Part shown: piece after piece, positions 52,499-61,696 of the stretch | How the letters are laid out: the number at the start of each line of letters is the position of its first letter | Position numbering within the stretch: position 1 is the first letter of the stretch | Source: Bin87 sp965222895 | GTDB lineage: Bacteria; Chloroflexota; Dehalococcoidia; Lucifugimonadales; UBA3495 | Reading direction: 5' to 3' | Assembly (NCBI GenBank): GCA_965222895.1 | Contig: CBDCVB010000001.1 | Coordinates: forward strand, 186,001 to 250,000 | Length of the DNA: 64,000 bases | Translations under genes and position numbers: made by a program | Notes under the pieces: model-generated | Seen by the model: the letters and a program-made list of their open reading frames with translations, nothing else | The model's database searches: none | Told to the model about the DNA's origin: nothing

Positions 52499-53437
52499 GT
52501 GAGATTTGCTTCTGCCCTCATCTGGATCGTCGCCGCTCTGCTGATAGGCTCTTCGTCGGAGTCCACGTTACCAGCTCCTCAAGTCGGGAACGAGACAAGC
52601 ACCGATGCAAGACCTTCGGTGGCAACGACAGCGACAGAACTTCCCACAGCGACATCGACCGGCACCGCGACAGTTCTGCGCGTGACCGTGTCCGCCATCC
52701 CAGCCACACTGCCGGACTACGACCGCCATGATTGGAAACACTGGACCGACGCCGACAGGGATTGCCAAGATGCCCGCGACGAGGTACTGATTGCCGAAAG
52801 CCGGATAACGGTTGCCTATCGAACCGACAGGAAGTGTCGCGTCGCCGCCGGCGAATGGTCGGCCCCGTACAGCAACACCATCGTCACTGATCCCGGCAGA
52901 CTCGACGTTGATCACATGGTGCCACTGGGCAACGCGCACGACAGTGGAGCTTGGCAATGGTCAGCCAATCGAAGGGAGCAGTACGCCAACTACCTGGAGG
53001 ATCCCCAGCACCTGATCGCCGTCACGGCCAGCGCGAACCGTTCCAAGGGCGCACGAGGACCGGACCAATGGAAACCGGGAGACCGAACCTACTGGTGCCA
53101 GTACCCCGTCGACTGGATTACCATTAAGAGCACCTGGGAACTGACGGTCACCCAGCAGGAGCATACCGCGCTGGTCCAGATGATCAATACGTGTGCGAAA
53201 CGTCCGGAACTGATGGTCTCCTACCAGAGCCAAGTGAAACCGACACCAGGGCCCACCAGCAATCCAGTACAACAGACGCCGACGCCGGAAATGAGGACGT
53301 ACAGCTCCTGCGACGCGGCACAGGCGGCTGGAACCCGTGTACAGGGGAGCAGCAAAGGCAATGGCAGAGGCTTCCCAAAGTGGATGGTGCCCAGCGCCAG
53401 GGACGGAGATGGCGATGGCGTCGTGTGCGAAAGATGA
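52499..53437 (+). CDS. secreted HNH nuclease with excalibur calcium-binding domain
   Basis: About 312 residues; GTG start at 52499 after TTGGAG. Residues 1-25 (VRFASALIWIVAALLIGSSS) are a signal peptide, then a Thr/Pro-rich linker, then a DUF1524-like HNH domain with the core DVDHMVPLGNAHDSGAW (about residue 140) and later PQHLIAVTASANRSKGARGP. The C-terminus is an excalibur domain: SCDAAQAAGTRV then DGDGDGVVCE. The likely role is an exported, calcium-associated DNase. Such two-domain proteins are common in Actinobacteria and occur in Chloroflexota. Confidence 0.85.
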   Translation: MRFASALIWIVAALLIGSSSESTLPAPQVGNETSTDARPSVATTATELPTATSTGTATVLRVTVSAIPATLPDYDRHDWKHWTDADRDCQDARDEVLIAESRITVAYRTDRKCRVAAGEWSAPYSNTIVTDPGRLDVDHMVPLGNAHDSGAWQWSANRREQYANYLEDPQHLIAVTASANRSKGARGPDQWKPGDRTYWCQYPVDWITIKSTWELTVTQQEHTALVQMINTCAKRPELMVSYQSQVKPTPGPTSNPVQQTPTPEMRTYSSCDAAQAAGTRVQGSSKGNGRGFPKWMVPSARDGDGDGVVCER

Positions 53438-53791
53438 TCACTGAAGGATAGAGCTACTTTTACCTCTCCGTCTTCGGCCAGAAGGCGATCATGCAATGAA
53501 GTGCCCTGAGCCCGTCAGGACTTCGCCACGGTCTCCGGGACAACGGGCTGAAACCAGGGCGCGGCGGCCTCGCCGGCCGTCGCGTCCATCACCCACCTGA
53601 CGGTGTACGGTCCACCCCGGCCGTAATTGCCAGCGAAAACCTGGTTCCAGTTCGGAGCCGCGAAGCCCGCTTTTCCTACGACGCGTCGACCATGTGACCC
53701 ATGTTGTGGCAGGATACGATGACCAGCAGGGCAATTGCCTTCTACATCGCAGTCCTGGCCCTAATCCACTAACTACGCGAAGAGTTACGCC
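53438..53791. other. intergenic region with a possible minus-strand gene remnant
   Basis: On the minus strand 53517-53675 reads without stops as a protein-like stretch (WNQVFAGNYGRGGPYTVRWV) ending in TGA, but no start is visible and I do not recognise it. No other feature is seen. Confidence 0.3.
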
Positions 53792-54466
53792 ATGAAGTTG
53801 CAGGTCGTTGAGAAAGCAATCGTTCACTACACGAACAAAGAACGCCGTAAACACAACCTCGGCAAACTGCGCGGCAACACCCAACTAATCCAGGCCGCGC
53901 GCAGTCACGCCGGATGGTGCGCCAATCGAAACCGCATGACCCACACCGGTCGGAACGGTTCTCAACCGTGGGAAAGAGCACACCAAGCAGGGTACCTCTC
54001 CCAAGGGGTTGCCGAGAATATGTGGCAGCAGCACGGGCGGAATAACACCACCTACGGCAGCAGGTTTCGCTGGCGGGGCGACTGGCAGTTCGGCAAGTCG
54101 GCGGTCATAACCTGGATGAACAGTCCAGGGCACCGAGCCAATCTGCTCGATCCGTGATAGACTGAAATAGGGGCCGGATTGTCACGCCGAGACGGGCACA
54201 CCATGCTGGTGCAGATGTTCGGGGACAAGCCAGCCACGCCCCGCAAGGTTAAGGTCCACATGCCCCCGGTCAAGAAACCCAGCCGGACCAAAGGAGGACC
54301 GTATAGCCACTATCACAACTGGTCCTTCCACACGCATCATAACCGGCCAAAGGGTGGCAATCACTACCGCGCCGTTCGACGCAGGCAAAGGCCTTGGCGC
54401 ATTGGGTTTCTAGTGGGCGTCACTGTTGTGATCACGGGTTTGGCGGTCATCGCAGTGTCCCTCTGA
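53792..54466 (+). pseudogene. CAP-domain (SCP/PR1) protein interrupted by two in-frame stops
   Basis: The first part encodes HYTNKERRKHNLGKLRGNTQ, ARSHAGWCANRNRMTHTGRN, VAENMW and SPGHRANLLDP, the CAP-domain core with both His. Then TGA TAG (54155-54160) stand where the family has two ordinary residues. The same frame continues as TEIGAGLSRRDGHTMLVQMF, the end of the CAP domain, a basic linker, and a C-terminal membrane helix (GFLVGVTVVITGLAVIAVSL) to 54466. Two point mutations would explain it. Confidence 0.75.
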
Positions 54467-54717
54467 ATGTCGACAGCCCTTAGCCGACCAACGCCAACAT
54501 CCCCCTCCACGCCCACAGAGACCCGCGGTCCACCGAGCGCCTGCGTTCCGCCGTCGCCGAGGCCAACAGCAGCCGCACAGCGTGGACATCGCCGTCGGCT
54601 ATTTCTGCCCAATAAGACGTAGTGAGGCAAGTTTTGCACCGCCCCGAAATGATGACGCCCAGCCGCAGCGACGGATCATACGCCGATGGCACAATGGAAA
54701 CGTCGCCGACTGCTCAC
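54467..54717. other. intergenic region without a recognised gene
   Basis: Short frames only. One plus-strand frame contains VDIAVGYF, reminiscent of phospholipase-D-like helicase N-terminal parts, but the similarity is too short to call. Confidence 0.3.
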
Positions 54718-54832
54718 GCGTACCCAGTTTGTCATCAAGAGGAGCGAGGCGACGTGGCGATCCCGTTGCCTGAGCGACGACTAATCCAGCGACTAGATTG
54801 CCACGCTCCGCTCGCAATGACAGTTCGAGTGG
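54718..54832. repeat. interspersed palindromic repeat, copy R7
   Basis: GCGTACCCAGTTTGTCATCA ... CTCCGCTCGCAATGACAG, a diverged copy with the left outer arm kept and the right arm degraded, between the CAP pseudogene and a minus-strand hydrolase gene. Confidence 0.65.
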
Positions 54833-54865
54833 AAACGGATACCACGTGATGTTTCGGACCCGCCC

Positions 54866-55657
54866 CTACTCGGTGGTTTGGCTTGTGGTCGCAATCGCTG
54901 CGCTCGGCCCGGCGTACCGGGTCATGAAGCCCCTGATGGCGTTGAAGTACTGCCGGAAGCCCACGTACATCAGGTCGTTGTGGCCCGCGCCCGGTATGAT
55001 CTCCAGGTGCTTGTGGGCAGTCTCGAGCTTGTTGAACATGTCCACCGCGTCGGCCAGCGGCGCCGATTCGTCCCACTGGCCGTGAATCACCAGCGCGGGA
55101 ATGTCGATGGAATAGAACTTGGCCTGGTAGTCGTCCTCCAGCGCCTGCACCACCTCCGGCTCCAGCCCCTCGGCTATCCGTCCCAGGTTGGGCCGCCCGC
55201 TCTCTATGATGACGCCGTTGATCCGGTCGGCGGCGGTTATGGCAAGCTCCCCGGCGGAGTGACGACCCATGGAGCGCCCCATGACGTATAGCGGGCCCGT
55301 GAACCGAAGCGCCTGCATGGTCTCCTGCAGCCAGTCCAGCACGTTGTGCGCGTCCGACAGTATGGTGTTGAAACTCGGCGAACCACCGGACGCGCCAAAG
55401 CCCCGGTAGTCGGCGACAAAAAAGTTTGCGCCGATTTCATTGTAGTGCGGCGCGATGTCGTCGTAACGGGCAACGGATTCGCCGCCGCCGTAGAAAAACA
55501 GCACAGTGGGGTTTTCACGCCCCACCGCGAAAAAACGGCACGACAGCGTGGTCCCATCGGCAACGGTCACCCCATAGTCCACCGCTCCTGGGGGCGTTTC
55601 GGTCCAGCCTCGCATCGGGTGGAAAGAACGGGCCGACGCCTCGGGGTTGTCCAGCAC
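54866..55657 (-). CDS. alpha/beta hydrolase
   Basis: A 263-residue hydrolase of the BAAT/DUF-type alpha/beta group: FFYGGGESVARYDDI (oxyanion region), VADYRGFGASGGSPS, nucleophile elbow VMGRSMGRHSA with Ser129, then GQWDESAPLADAV (Asp) and GAGHNDLMYVG (His). The triad is complete. The GTG start at 55657 is the best available but lacks a strong ribosome-binding site. Substrate unknown. Confidence 0.82.
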   Translation of the reverse strand: MLDNPEASARSFHPMRGWTETPPGAVDYGVTVADGTTLSCRFFAVGRENPTVLFFYGGGESVARYDDIAPHYNEIGANFFVADYRGFGASGGSPSFNTILSDAHNVLDWLQETMQALRFTGPLYVMGRSMGRHSAGELAITAADRINGVIIESGRPNLGRIAEGLEPEVVQALEDDYQAKFYSIDIPALVIHGQWDESAPLADAVDMFNKLETAHKHLEIIPGAGHNDLMYVGFRQYFNAIRGFMTRYAGPSAAIATTSQTTE

Positions 55658-55762
55658 GGAGTAATCAACGGTATTAATGGCGGTCCCCCTGTGGTAGTGC
55701 GCCGCATTGTACTATGGCCGAGCGCTCCCCGTTGGATACGGGGGTGAACGAAAGTAGCCACG

Positions 55763-56026
55763 ATGGAAATCGGACTTTACGACGTGCCTGACCAAGCCCA
55801 GTTGGAGTCCCATCCGGTTGCCGCCGACGGGTACGACGAGTACATCCGCGGCGCCCAGGAAGTGGAGCACATGGGGTGCCAGTACTACTTTTCCATTGAG
55901 CGCCAGACCTCCGACGTTAGATCCTCAGCTCTCCCAACGTGTACCTCGCCGCATTGGCCCGCGCCACCAGCGCCATACGTTTCGGCGTCATGATCTACCA
56001 GCTGCTCGTCCATCACCGTTGTAAAA
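55763..56026 (+). pseudogene. LLM-class oxidoreductase, N-terminal fragment
   Basis: MEIGLYDVPDQAQLESHPVA and AQEVEHMGCQYYFSIERQTS are the first strands of a luciferase-like protein. A frameshift near 55920 leads to SSPNVYLAALARATSAIRFG then VMIYQLLVHH, after which the similarity ends. About 90 of the usual 330-400 residues remain. Confidence 0.7.
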
Positions 56027-56398
56027 ATGGTTGACTTTAGTTGCAAACCATCTTCAGGCTTTCCTGAAAACGCGGTCTGAACCGCGCCGCCGCCCCAACA
56101 GTTCAAGACGGCTCCGCTCGGGAACCTCACCCGGAAACACCGAACGGATCCCCGTTCAAGCCACCCCGCGAACCTCAGCCCACACGGCAACCTGATCCGG
56201 ATTGAGTCTGCGTCTCCGCTTCCCCCGCCGATGTTGCGCTGCAAGCGCCGGTCTCAGCTGTCCCGCAATCGCATCCCAGTACGTCCACACGTGCTTCAGT
56301 CGCTTCCTCGCCGGTACGTTGAAGGTGACCTGGACGCCATTGCCGACGGGACAGACCCGCCGGGAGGCATGCGCTCCCAACAGCCGATCAGCCCGGCA
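56027..56398. other. gene-poor region; possible minus-strand remnant
   Basis: On the minus strand 56156-56380 encodes 74 residues (FNVPARKRLKHVWTYWDAIA, basic tail) without a recognised family. It may be a fragment of a mobile-element gene. Nothing else is seen. Confidence 0.3.
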
Positions 56399-57157
56399 CT
56401 ATCCTTGCGACAGCGACACGTCGACCGCGGCAAGGCCTTCGACGGCCAGACCGTATCCGAGCATGTCCTGCATCTGCCGCTTCAGTTGCAGAGTGAGGGC
56501 AACGCGGGTGTAGCGCAACGTCAGCGGCGGCCGTTCCGCCAACTGACGGGCCACTTCCCAAGCCCTTGGCAGTAGTTCGTCTCGCGGGAGCACTTCGGCC
56601 ACCACGCCGAGTTCCAACGCCTCCCGTGCCGATAGCGTCCGCCCGGTCAGCAGGAAGTGCCGGCCTCGGTTCTGTCCCAACACCAGGGGCCAGATCACAT
56701 GGACGCCGTCGCCGGGCACCACGCCGCGTGGAAAGTGGGGTGCGTCCTGAAAGGTGGCGGTCTCCGACGCCAACACGATGTCGGACATCACCGGAATCTC
56801 GGCGTGGATGGTCGCCGGGCCGTTGACTGCGCCGATGATCGGCACTTCGATCTCCAGCAGGTTGGTCAACAGCCGCTTACCCTCCCAATAGGTCTTATCC
56901 CATTCCCGAGGCATTCGCCGGGTGGGACGGTTGGGCTCGAAATCAGCGCAGTAGTCGTCGCCGGTGCCGGTGAGGATGACCACCCGGTTGTCCGGGTCCG
57001 CACCGATGTCGGCGAAGGCGTAACCCAGCTCCCGGTGAGACGCCTCGCCCCAGAGCAGGCTTCCGTCCCCTGAGTGGAACGTCACCTGGAGAATCCCATC
57101 CTCCCGTTGCACACTGACCGTCTCGTATTTGTTCGCATAGTCCGACAGCACTGTCAT
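56399..57157 (-). CDS. enoyl-CoA hydratase/isomerase family protein
   Basis: A 252-residue crotonase-fold protein. ATG at 57157 with AGGAGG nine bases upstream. Strings ILQVTFHSGDGSLLWGEASH, RVVILTGTGDDYCADFEPN, PIIGAVNGPATIHAEIPVMS and LLTGRTLSAREALELGVVAE are the family order. The CoA loop has YCADFE in place of CAGxD, so substrate handling may differ. The SDR pseudogene lies upstream on the same strand. Confidence 0.85.
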   Translation of the reverse strand: MTVLSDYANKYETVSVQREDGILQVTFHSGDGSLLWGEASHRELGYAFADIGADPDNRVVILTGTGDDYCADFEPNRPTRRMPREWDKTYWEGKRLLTNLLEIEVPIIGAVNGPATIHAEIPVMSDIVLASETATFQDAPHFPRGVVPGDGVHVIWPLVLGQNRGRHFLLTGRTLSAREALELGVVAEVLPRDELLPRAWEVARQLAERPPLTLRYTRVALTLQLKRQMQDMLGYGLAVEGLAAVDVSLSQG

Positions 57158-57451
57158 GGCTTTCCTCCTGTAGTTTTTGGGTTGGGGTTTGCCGTGGGCA
57201 ATTCGGCCCAGGCCCAACTTTACACCAGCAGGTTGAAGACCCTGATGATGGCCTGCCCCCGGAGGCAATGCGGCCTGATCATCGGGTAAAGGCGTCTTGT
57301 AGCCCGGGCTGTAAATGAGAGAGTTGCGAAACTCGCCCGATGACAAATCAAAGGATGAGCCAGCGACCAGACCTGCACCCCATCTCCCTATCAGGGACCC
57401 AAGCAATGCACACGGGCCCTCCAGCCGAATGACATCTTTGGAGAACACGTT
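57158..57451. other. intergenic region without a recognised gene
   Basis: The minus-strand frame of the enoyl-CoA hydratase stays open into this stretch, but it has no family similarity and the ribosome-binding site at 57166-57171 fixes the start inside it. No RNA or repeat seen. Confidence 0.5.
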
Positions 57452-58286
57452 CTAGTCCAGCCCCACCCGCCGCAGCGTGTATGCGCCCCCCGCCATAATA
57501 TCCGCAATCCTCGGCGGCAGGCTGCGAAAATCATCGGTCGCCGCCGAGATCAACCTTCCGGTCAGCGCCCCGCTTTCGTCTGAAGCCAGCCACACTGCCA
57601 GCTCAGCACACTCGTCTATGGACGCGCCGCCGCCCGACGTTACCCTCAGCCCGTTCTCGTGGATAAAGTCCGCTTCCCGCCTGGGCGGCTTCCTCGGTCA
57701 TCTTGTCCCACATACCGGTATGAACCGAGCCCGGCCCGAGGGCGTTCACCGTGATTCCCTTGCCATCCAGTTCCTGGGCCAACACTTCGGTAAGCCGTAC
57801 CACCGCCGCTTTGCTGGAGCAATAGGCCGACATGTTGCTCCACGCGTTGGTCGCCCCCGCGCCCGACAGGTTGATGATCTTCCCTACTGACTGCGCCAGC
57901 ATTACTGGGATGATAGCTCGGCACATCAGGAAGGTGCCGGTGAGGTTAACGTTGATGGTGTTCACCCAGTCGGCGATGCCGTTGCCCTGCAACGGGCCGA
58001 TGGGGCCGGAGTTTCCGGCGCTGTTAACCAGCACGTTAATACGCCCGAATCGCTCTACTACTCTATGGGCCAACCGTTCCGTGTCTTCCTGGCTGGTGAC
58101 GTCGGTGCGGACGGCAATCGCTTCAGCGCCCAACTCCGAGACGGCGCTGACAGTCTCTTGCAGCTCGGATTCGTTGCGTGCGGCCAGCGCTAGCTTTGCG
58201 CCTTCGCGGGCATAGGCCAGAGCGATGGCCCGCCCAATGCCTCGCCCCGAGCCCGTAATGACTGCTACTTGACCATCCAATTTCAT
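57452..58286 (-). pseudogene. SDR family oxidoreductase (FabG-like), frameshifted
   Basis: ATG at 58286 after GAGGAGG. MKLDGQVAVITGSGRGIGRA gives the cofactor loop, NSAGNSG and NLSGAGATNAWSNMSAYCSS then KAAV the catalytic Tyr-x-x-x-Lys, and NALGPGSVHTGMWDKMTEEA the late part. An extra base in GCGGGAAGC near 57681 shifts the frame; the other frame goes on with ADFIHENGLRVTSGGGASID and WLASDESGALTGRLISA to TAG at 57452. Everything needed is present except the single base, so an assembly error is possible. Confidence 0.8.
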
Positions 58287-58405
58287 GGCGCAACCTCCTC
58301 GGGAGTTCCAACCAGGGCGTGTCAACAATTCGAAAATCAACCCGTCGTTCCTGCGCACGCGGGGAGAATGACGGTCGGCTCTGTCGTGCGGGTTGTTGCA
58401 GGTGG

Positions 58406-59125
58406 TCATTCGCCGCGCAGTTGGCGTAGCTGGTTCTGCAGTTCCTGTAACTTGGCTTCCGCCTGGATGCGGGCTTGGCGCTCCTCGGCGAGGGCTTGGC
58501 GTTCTGACTCCAATGTGGCGATGTGCCGGCCGGTGTTGGGGTCATACCAGCCCAGTTGGCCTTCGGTCCAGCGCAGGTTGAGGCTGAGGATGGCGCTGTA
58601 GCCCTGGAGGCTGCCGTCGGTGAGTGCCTCGATGGGCAACGGTTCGTATTGGCCGTTGACGAGGCTGTCGCCGGCGAGACGAGTGCCGTGGAACTGTCCG
58701 GTTTCGTCGAAGCGCCAGTATTCCTGGATGCCCAGAGCGGCGTAGGAAATGCGCTTGTCGACTGTGTCCCGGCGTCCGGTGGAGCGTGAGGCGATCTCGA
58801 GGACGAAGTCCGGCGGCTTGCCCTGCTCGGAGATGACGTAGCCGTTTCGTGTCAGGTAGCCGGCGGGGTCGGCGTCGAAGGCGACAAAGAGGTCGGGGTA
58901 GGGCACTCGGCTCATGCTCTGGAGTTGGTCCGGAGTGATCGGCGCGAGGTAGAGGTCGGAGCCGACGACGGTGGTTTCGGGTTTGCCGAGGTGCTTGGCC
59001 AGGTAGTGGGCGCCGCCGGTGAGAGACAGGTGGCGGGAGGCGGTCATCTTTTCGCTCTGGGTCTTCTCGGGTTCCGGGAGCTGGAACTTGGTTTCTTGTA
59101 GTTTCGGCGTCTTGGCGGTGGTCAT
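58406..59125 (-). CDS. Uma2 family endonuclease (DUF820) with C-terminal coiled coil
   Basis: A 239-residue protein with the Uma2 strings VPYPDLFVAFDADPAGYL (Asp), GKPPDFVLEIASRSTGRRD (Glu), and KRISYAALGIQEYWRFDETG (Lys). Residues 205-238 are a charged coiled coil (ESERQALAEERQARIQAEAK) that may mediate oligomerisation. It is longer than the Uma2 protein at 18009-18602. ATG 59125 fits. Function inferred from fold. Confidence 0.85.
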   Translation of the reverse strand: MTTAKTPKLQETKFQLPEPEKTQSEKMTASRHLSLTGGAHYLAKHLGKPETTVVGSDLYLAPITPDQLQSMSRVPYPDLFVAFDADPAGYLTRNGYVISEQGKPPDFVLEIASRSTGRRDTVDKRISYAALGIQEYWRFDETGQFHGTRLAGDSLVNGQYEPLPIEALTDGSLQGYSAILSLNLRWTEGQLGWYDPNTGRHIATLESERQALAEERQARIQAEAKLQELQNQLRQLRGE

Positions 59126-59781
59126 GGTGATCCTCGCCGGGTGTGGTATATGCGCTGCTGGTTGGCGACGCGTCGGGCGTTGGGCTGGATTATACCCTTT
59201 GCGGTTTGGGCTGGGGCATTACATCGTTTGATGTCAGGAGATGCGTCTCGGCGGGCGCGGCGGTGTTTCTTCAAGCAGTTGGCGCGGGGTCGCTGGCCGG
59301 GCATTGTTCGTTGGCGGCAGTTGTTGTTGAGGTTGAGTTCCTTCGGCCGTTGGCGGTTTTCTGTGGCGTATGCTGGGTGGGTTCCCGTCTCTGCTTTTCA
59401 GCGAGGCGTGGTCCGGCAGCATTGGCGGCGGTCTCGCAATTGGCGGAGTCCGCGTGTGTTTTGTGTCTGAGCTTGACGGCTTTGCGGTTTTGGGACGGGT
59501 GTTGCCGGAGTTGGCCGGCTTGGGGAGGATGAAGGTGAACTCGAAAGTACCACCTATTGCACGTGTGTGCGGGCCATCTGCTCAAACCTGTTGATGACCC
59601 CAGATTTCCTAGCGCTGGTCGATGCACCTGCATCGGTATTGCTGATAATCCTCCCAGATTGCAGACCCCAGCGGCTCAACTGACGTCCGGTGCTGGGCTC
59701 GACTTTACGCATTTTAAGCGGCGTAAGCGAGAGAGGTTGAAACTCAATGGCACAGGGTAGCCGGAAGTTCCTGGACATCAG
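59126..59781. other. long gap, G/T-rich on the plus strand, no recognised gene
   Basis: Between about 59130 and 59530 the plus strand is unusually rich in G and T with few A and C. Several overlapping short frames exist on both strands but none has family motifs or a start signal. Confidence 0.4.
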
Positions 59782-59790
59782 CGTTGGCGG

Positions 59791-61244
59791 CTCGACTTTG
59801 TACAAAAGCTAGATAAATTATAAGAACAGGGTAAGCTCGACCAAATCACCACAAGAGGTCGAGTATGCCTACCCTGCCCGCAGTCATAGTAACCCTGCTG
59901 CTGCCCTTTGAGCACCTGTTTGACCCCAGGACCTGGCGCAAAGCCCAACTCCTGGCCATGGGAGCGATCCTGTCTCCCGGCAAACGCACCGTGTCCTCCG
60001 CCCTCAACATCCTGGGGATTGGGCAGCACGGCGACTTCGCCGTCTATCACCACGTACTCAACCGCGCCCGATGGTCGCCGCTGCAACTGAGCCGGGCGCT
60101 GTTGCTGCTGGTGGCCGGGCGCCTTGGTTCATCCACCGAGCCGTTGGTGTTCGGCATTGACGAGACGGTGGAACGACGCTGGGGCCGGAAGATTGCGGCC
60201 AAGGGGCGGTATCGGGATCCGGTGCGGTCCAAGGACGACCAGGTGGTGATGACCCCCGGATTGCAATGGGTGAGCCTGATGTTGCTGACGCGTATCGGAT
60301 GGGCGGGTCGATACTGGGCGCTGCCGTTTTTGACCGCGCTGGTGGTGTCGGCCCGCTACGACCGGCGCAAAGGCCGCCGGCACAAGACGGTAACCGACTA
60401 CGCCCAGCAGATGCTGGTCTGCCTGCGCCGTTGGCTGCCGGACCGGGACCTGGTGGTGGTGGCCGATGGCGGCTACGCCAAGCGCGAGTTCCTGCGGCAT
60501 TGCCAGAGTATGTCAAAGCCGATTGTCGTCGTCACCAAACTGCGCAAGGACGCGTCCCTGTACCAGCCCGCGCCAGCGCGGCGGCCCGGCCAGATCGGGC
60601 GGCCCCGGGTGGTCGGCGCGCGACTGCCCAGTCCCACGGCGGTGCTGGACGATCCCGCTACACAATGGATTCCCTACCGCGCCACCGGTTCCGACGGCAG
60701 TACCGCCATGGTCGAGCTCGCTTCGGGCGTAGCGCTGTGGTACCACGGCGGGCCGCCGCGCCTTCCCATACGTTGGGTCGTCATCAGATACCTGGCGGAG
60801 CGCCGCGGGCCCTATGCTTTGCTATGCACCGACACCGAGGCGGAACCCCTGCGGATACTGCAGTGGTATCTGCTGCGGTGGCAGGTCGAGGTGACCTTTG
60901 AGGAGCTGCGGGCTCACCTGGGCATGGAAACCCAGCGCCAGTGGTCGGAACGAGCCATCGCCCGAACCACCCCCGCGCTCTTTGGCCTGTTCAGCGTGGT
61001 GACGCTGGCCGCGGATATCCTGATCGAACAGCGTGGCGCCATGGCGCCGCGCACCGCGGCGTGGTATGACAAAACCAGCCCTTCCTTCGCCGACGCCATC
61101 GCCCTGGTCAGACGACACCTCTGGGTGCAGCAGGGAACTTTTATGCCGTCCGAGCGCGAGCACGAATCGATAAAAGTCCCGCGCCTCTTGTACCACAGGA
61201 TGCTCGACACGCTAGCCTATGCCGCTTGATTGTACAAAGCCGAG
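59791..61244 (+). mobile_element. IS701-like insertion sequence (1454 bp)
   Basis: The inverted ends CTCGACTTTGTACAA and CTCGGCTTTGTACAA (complement of the right end) are flanked by a 9-bp duplication CGTTGGCGG at 59782-59790 and 61245-61253. It carries a single intact transposase. The ends, duplication and frame are complete, so the insertion is recent. Confidence 0.88.
59865..61229 (+). CDS. DDE transposase, IS701/IS4-like
   Basis: A 454-residue transposase: LLAMGAILSPGKRTVSSALN near the start, FGIDETVERRWGRKI (first Asp), DRDLVVVADGGYAKREFLRH (second Asp), and the long C-terminal motif WQVEVTFEELRAHLGMETQR followed by QWSERAIARTTPAL (Glu). This order is that of the IS701 and related IS4-superfamily transposases. 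The frame is complete. Confidence 0.85.
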   Translation: MPTLPAVIVTLLLPFEHLFDPRTWRKAQLLAMGAILSPGKRTVSSALNILGIGQHGDFAVYHHVLNRARWSPLQLSRALLLLVAGRLGSSTEPLVFGIDETVERRWGRKIAAKGRYRDPVRSKDDQVVMTPGLQWVSLMLLTRIGWAGRYWALPFLTALVVSARYDRRKGRRHKTVTDYAQQMLVCLRRWLPDRDLVVVADGGYAKREFLRHCQSMSKPIVVVTKLRKDASLYQPAPARRPGQIGRPRVVGARLPSPTAVLDDPATQWIPYRATGSDGSTAMVELASGVALWYHGGPPRLPIRWVVIRYLAERRGPYALLCTDTEAEPLRILQWYLLRWQVEVTFEELRAHLGMETQRQWSERAIARTTPALFGLFSVVTLAADILIEQRGAMAPRTAAWYDKTSPSFADAIALVRRHLWVQQGTFMPSEREHESIKVPRLLYHRMLDTLAYAA

Positions 61245-61253
61245 CGTTGGCGG

Positions 61254-61696
61254 CGGATAGTGAAAAACCCTCCGACGCCAACCGCAAGTGGCGGAGTCCC
61301 AACGTGATGGCATCCGTTGCCTCCTTTAAATTTTGCGTAAAGTCGAGCTGGGATCCGCGGAAACGCGCTCTCACCCCGTTTTGGAAGGCTGGACGACCCC
61401 CAAAGCCTGAAATAGCCCAAACCGCGATGAGAGCGCGTATTCGTGGGGTCTATGGCGATTCTGTGGGACGATCGGATCGCCGTTTTTGCAACTTACGGCT
61501 GGCGTACCGCGGCCAACGGGATCCGCCGTCCCCCAATACCAGCAGACGTTTCGGCGCAACAACGCCGCGCACCGCCCTTCAATCCTGATGTGAGAAAGGG
61601 ATTGCGGTAAGCCGCGCTGTTTTCGCTATGTTTAGTCCATCACCCGCGACGTGCTCAGACAGTAACGGACACGCCGCCACATCAGGAGTGCACGAT
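61254..61696. other. non-coding gap with an 11-bp inverted repeat
   Basis: ACGCGCTCTCA (61363-61373) and TGAGAGCGCGT (61428-61438) are perfect complements with a 54-base spacer. No gene is seen. The stretch leads up to the excisionase-like remnant, so it may hold regulatory or attachment sequence of the integrative element. Confidence 0.4.

Noticed and set aside
54155..54160. Selenocysteine at the TGA of the CAP-domain gene
   Set aside because: The TGA is followed at once by TAG, the position is not a redox or catalytic residue, and the family has ordinary residues there.
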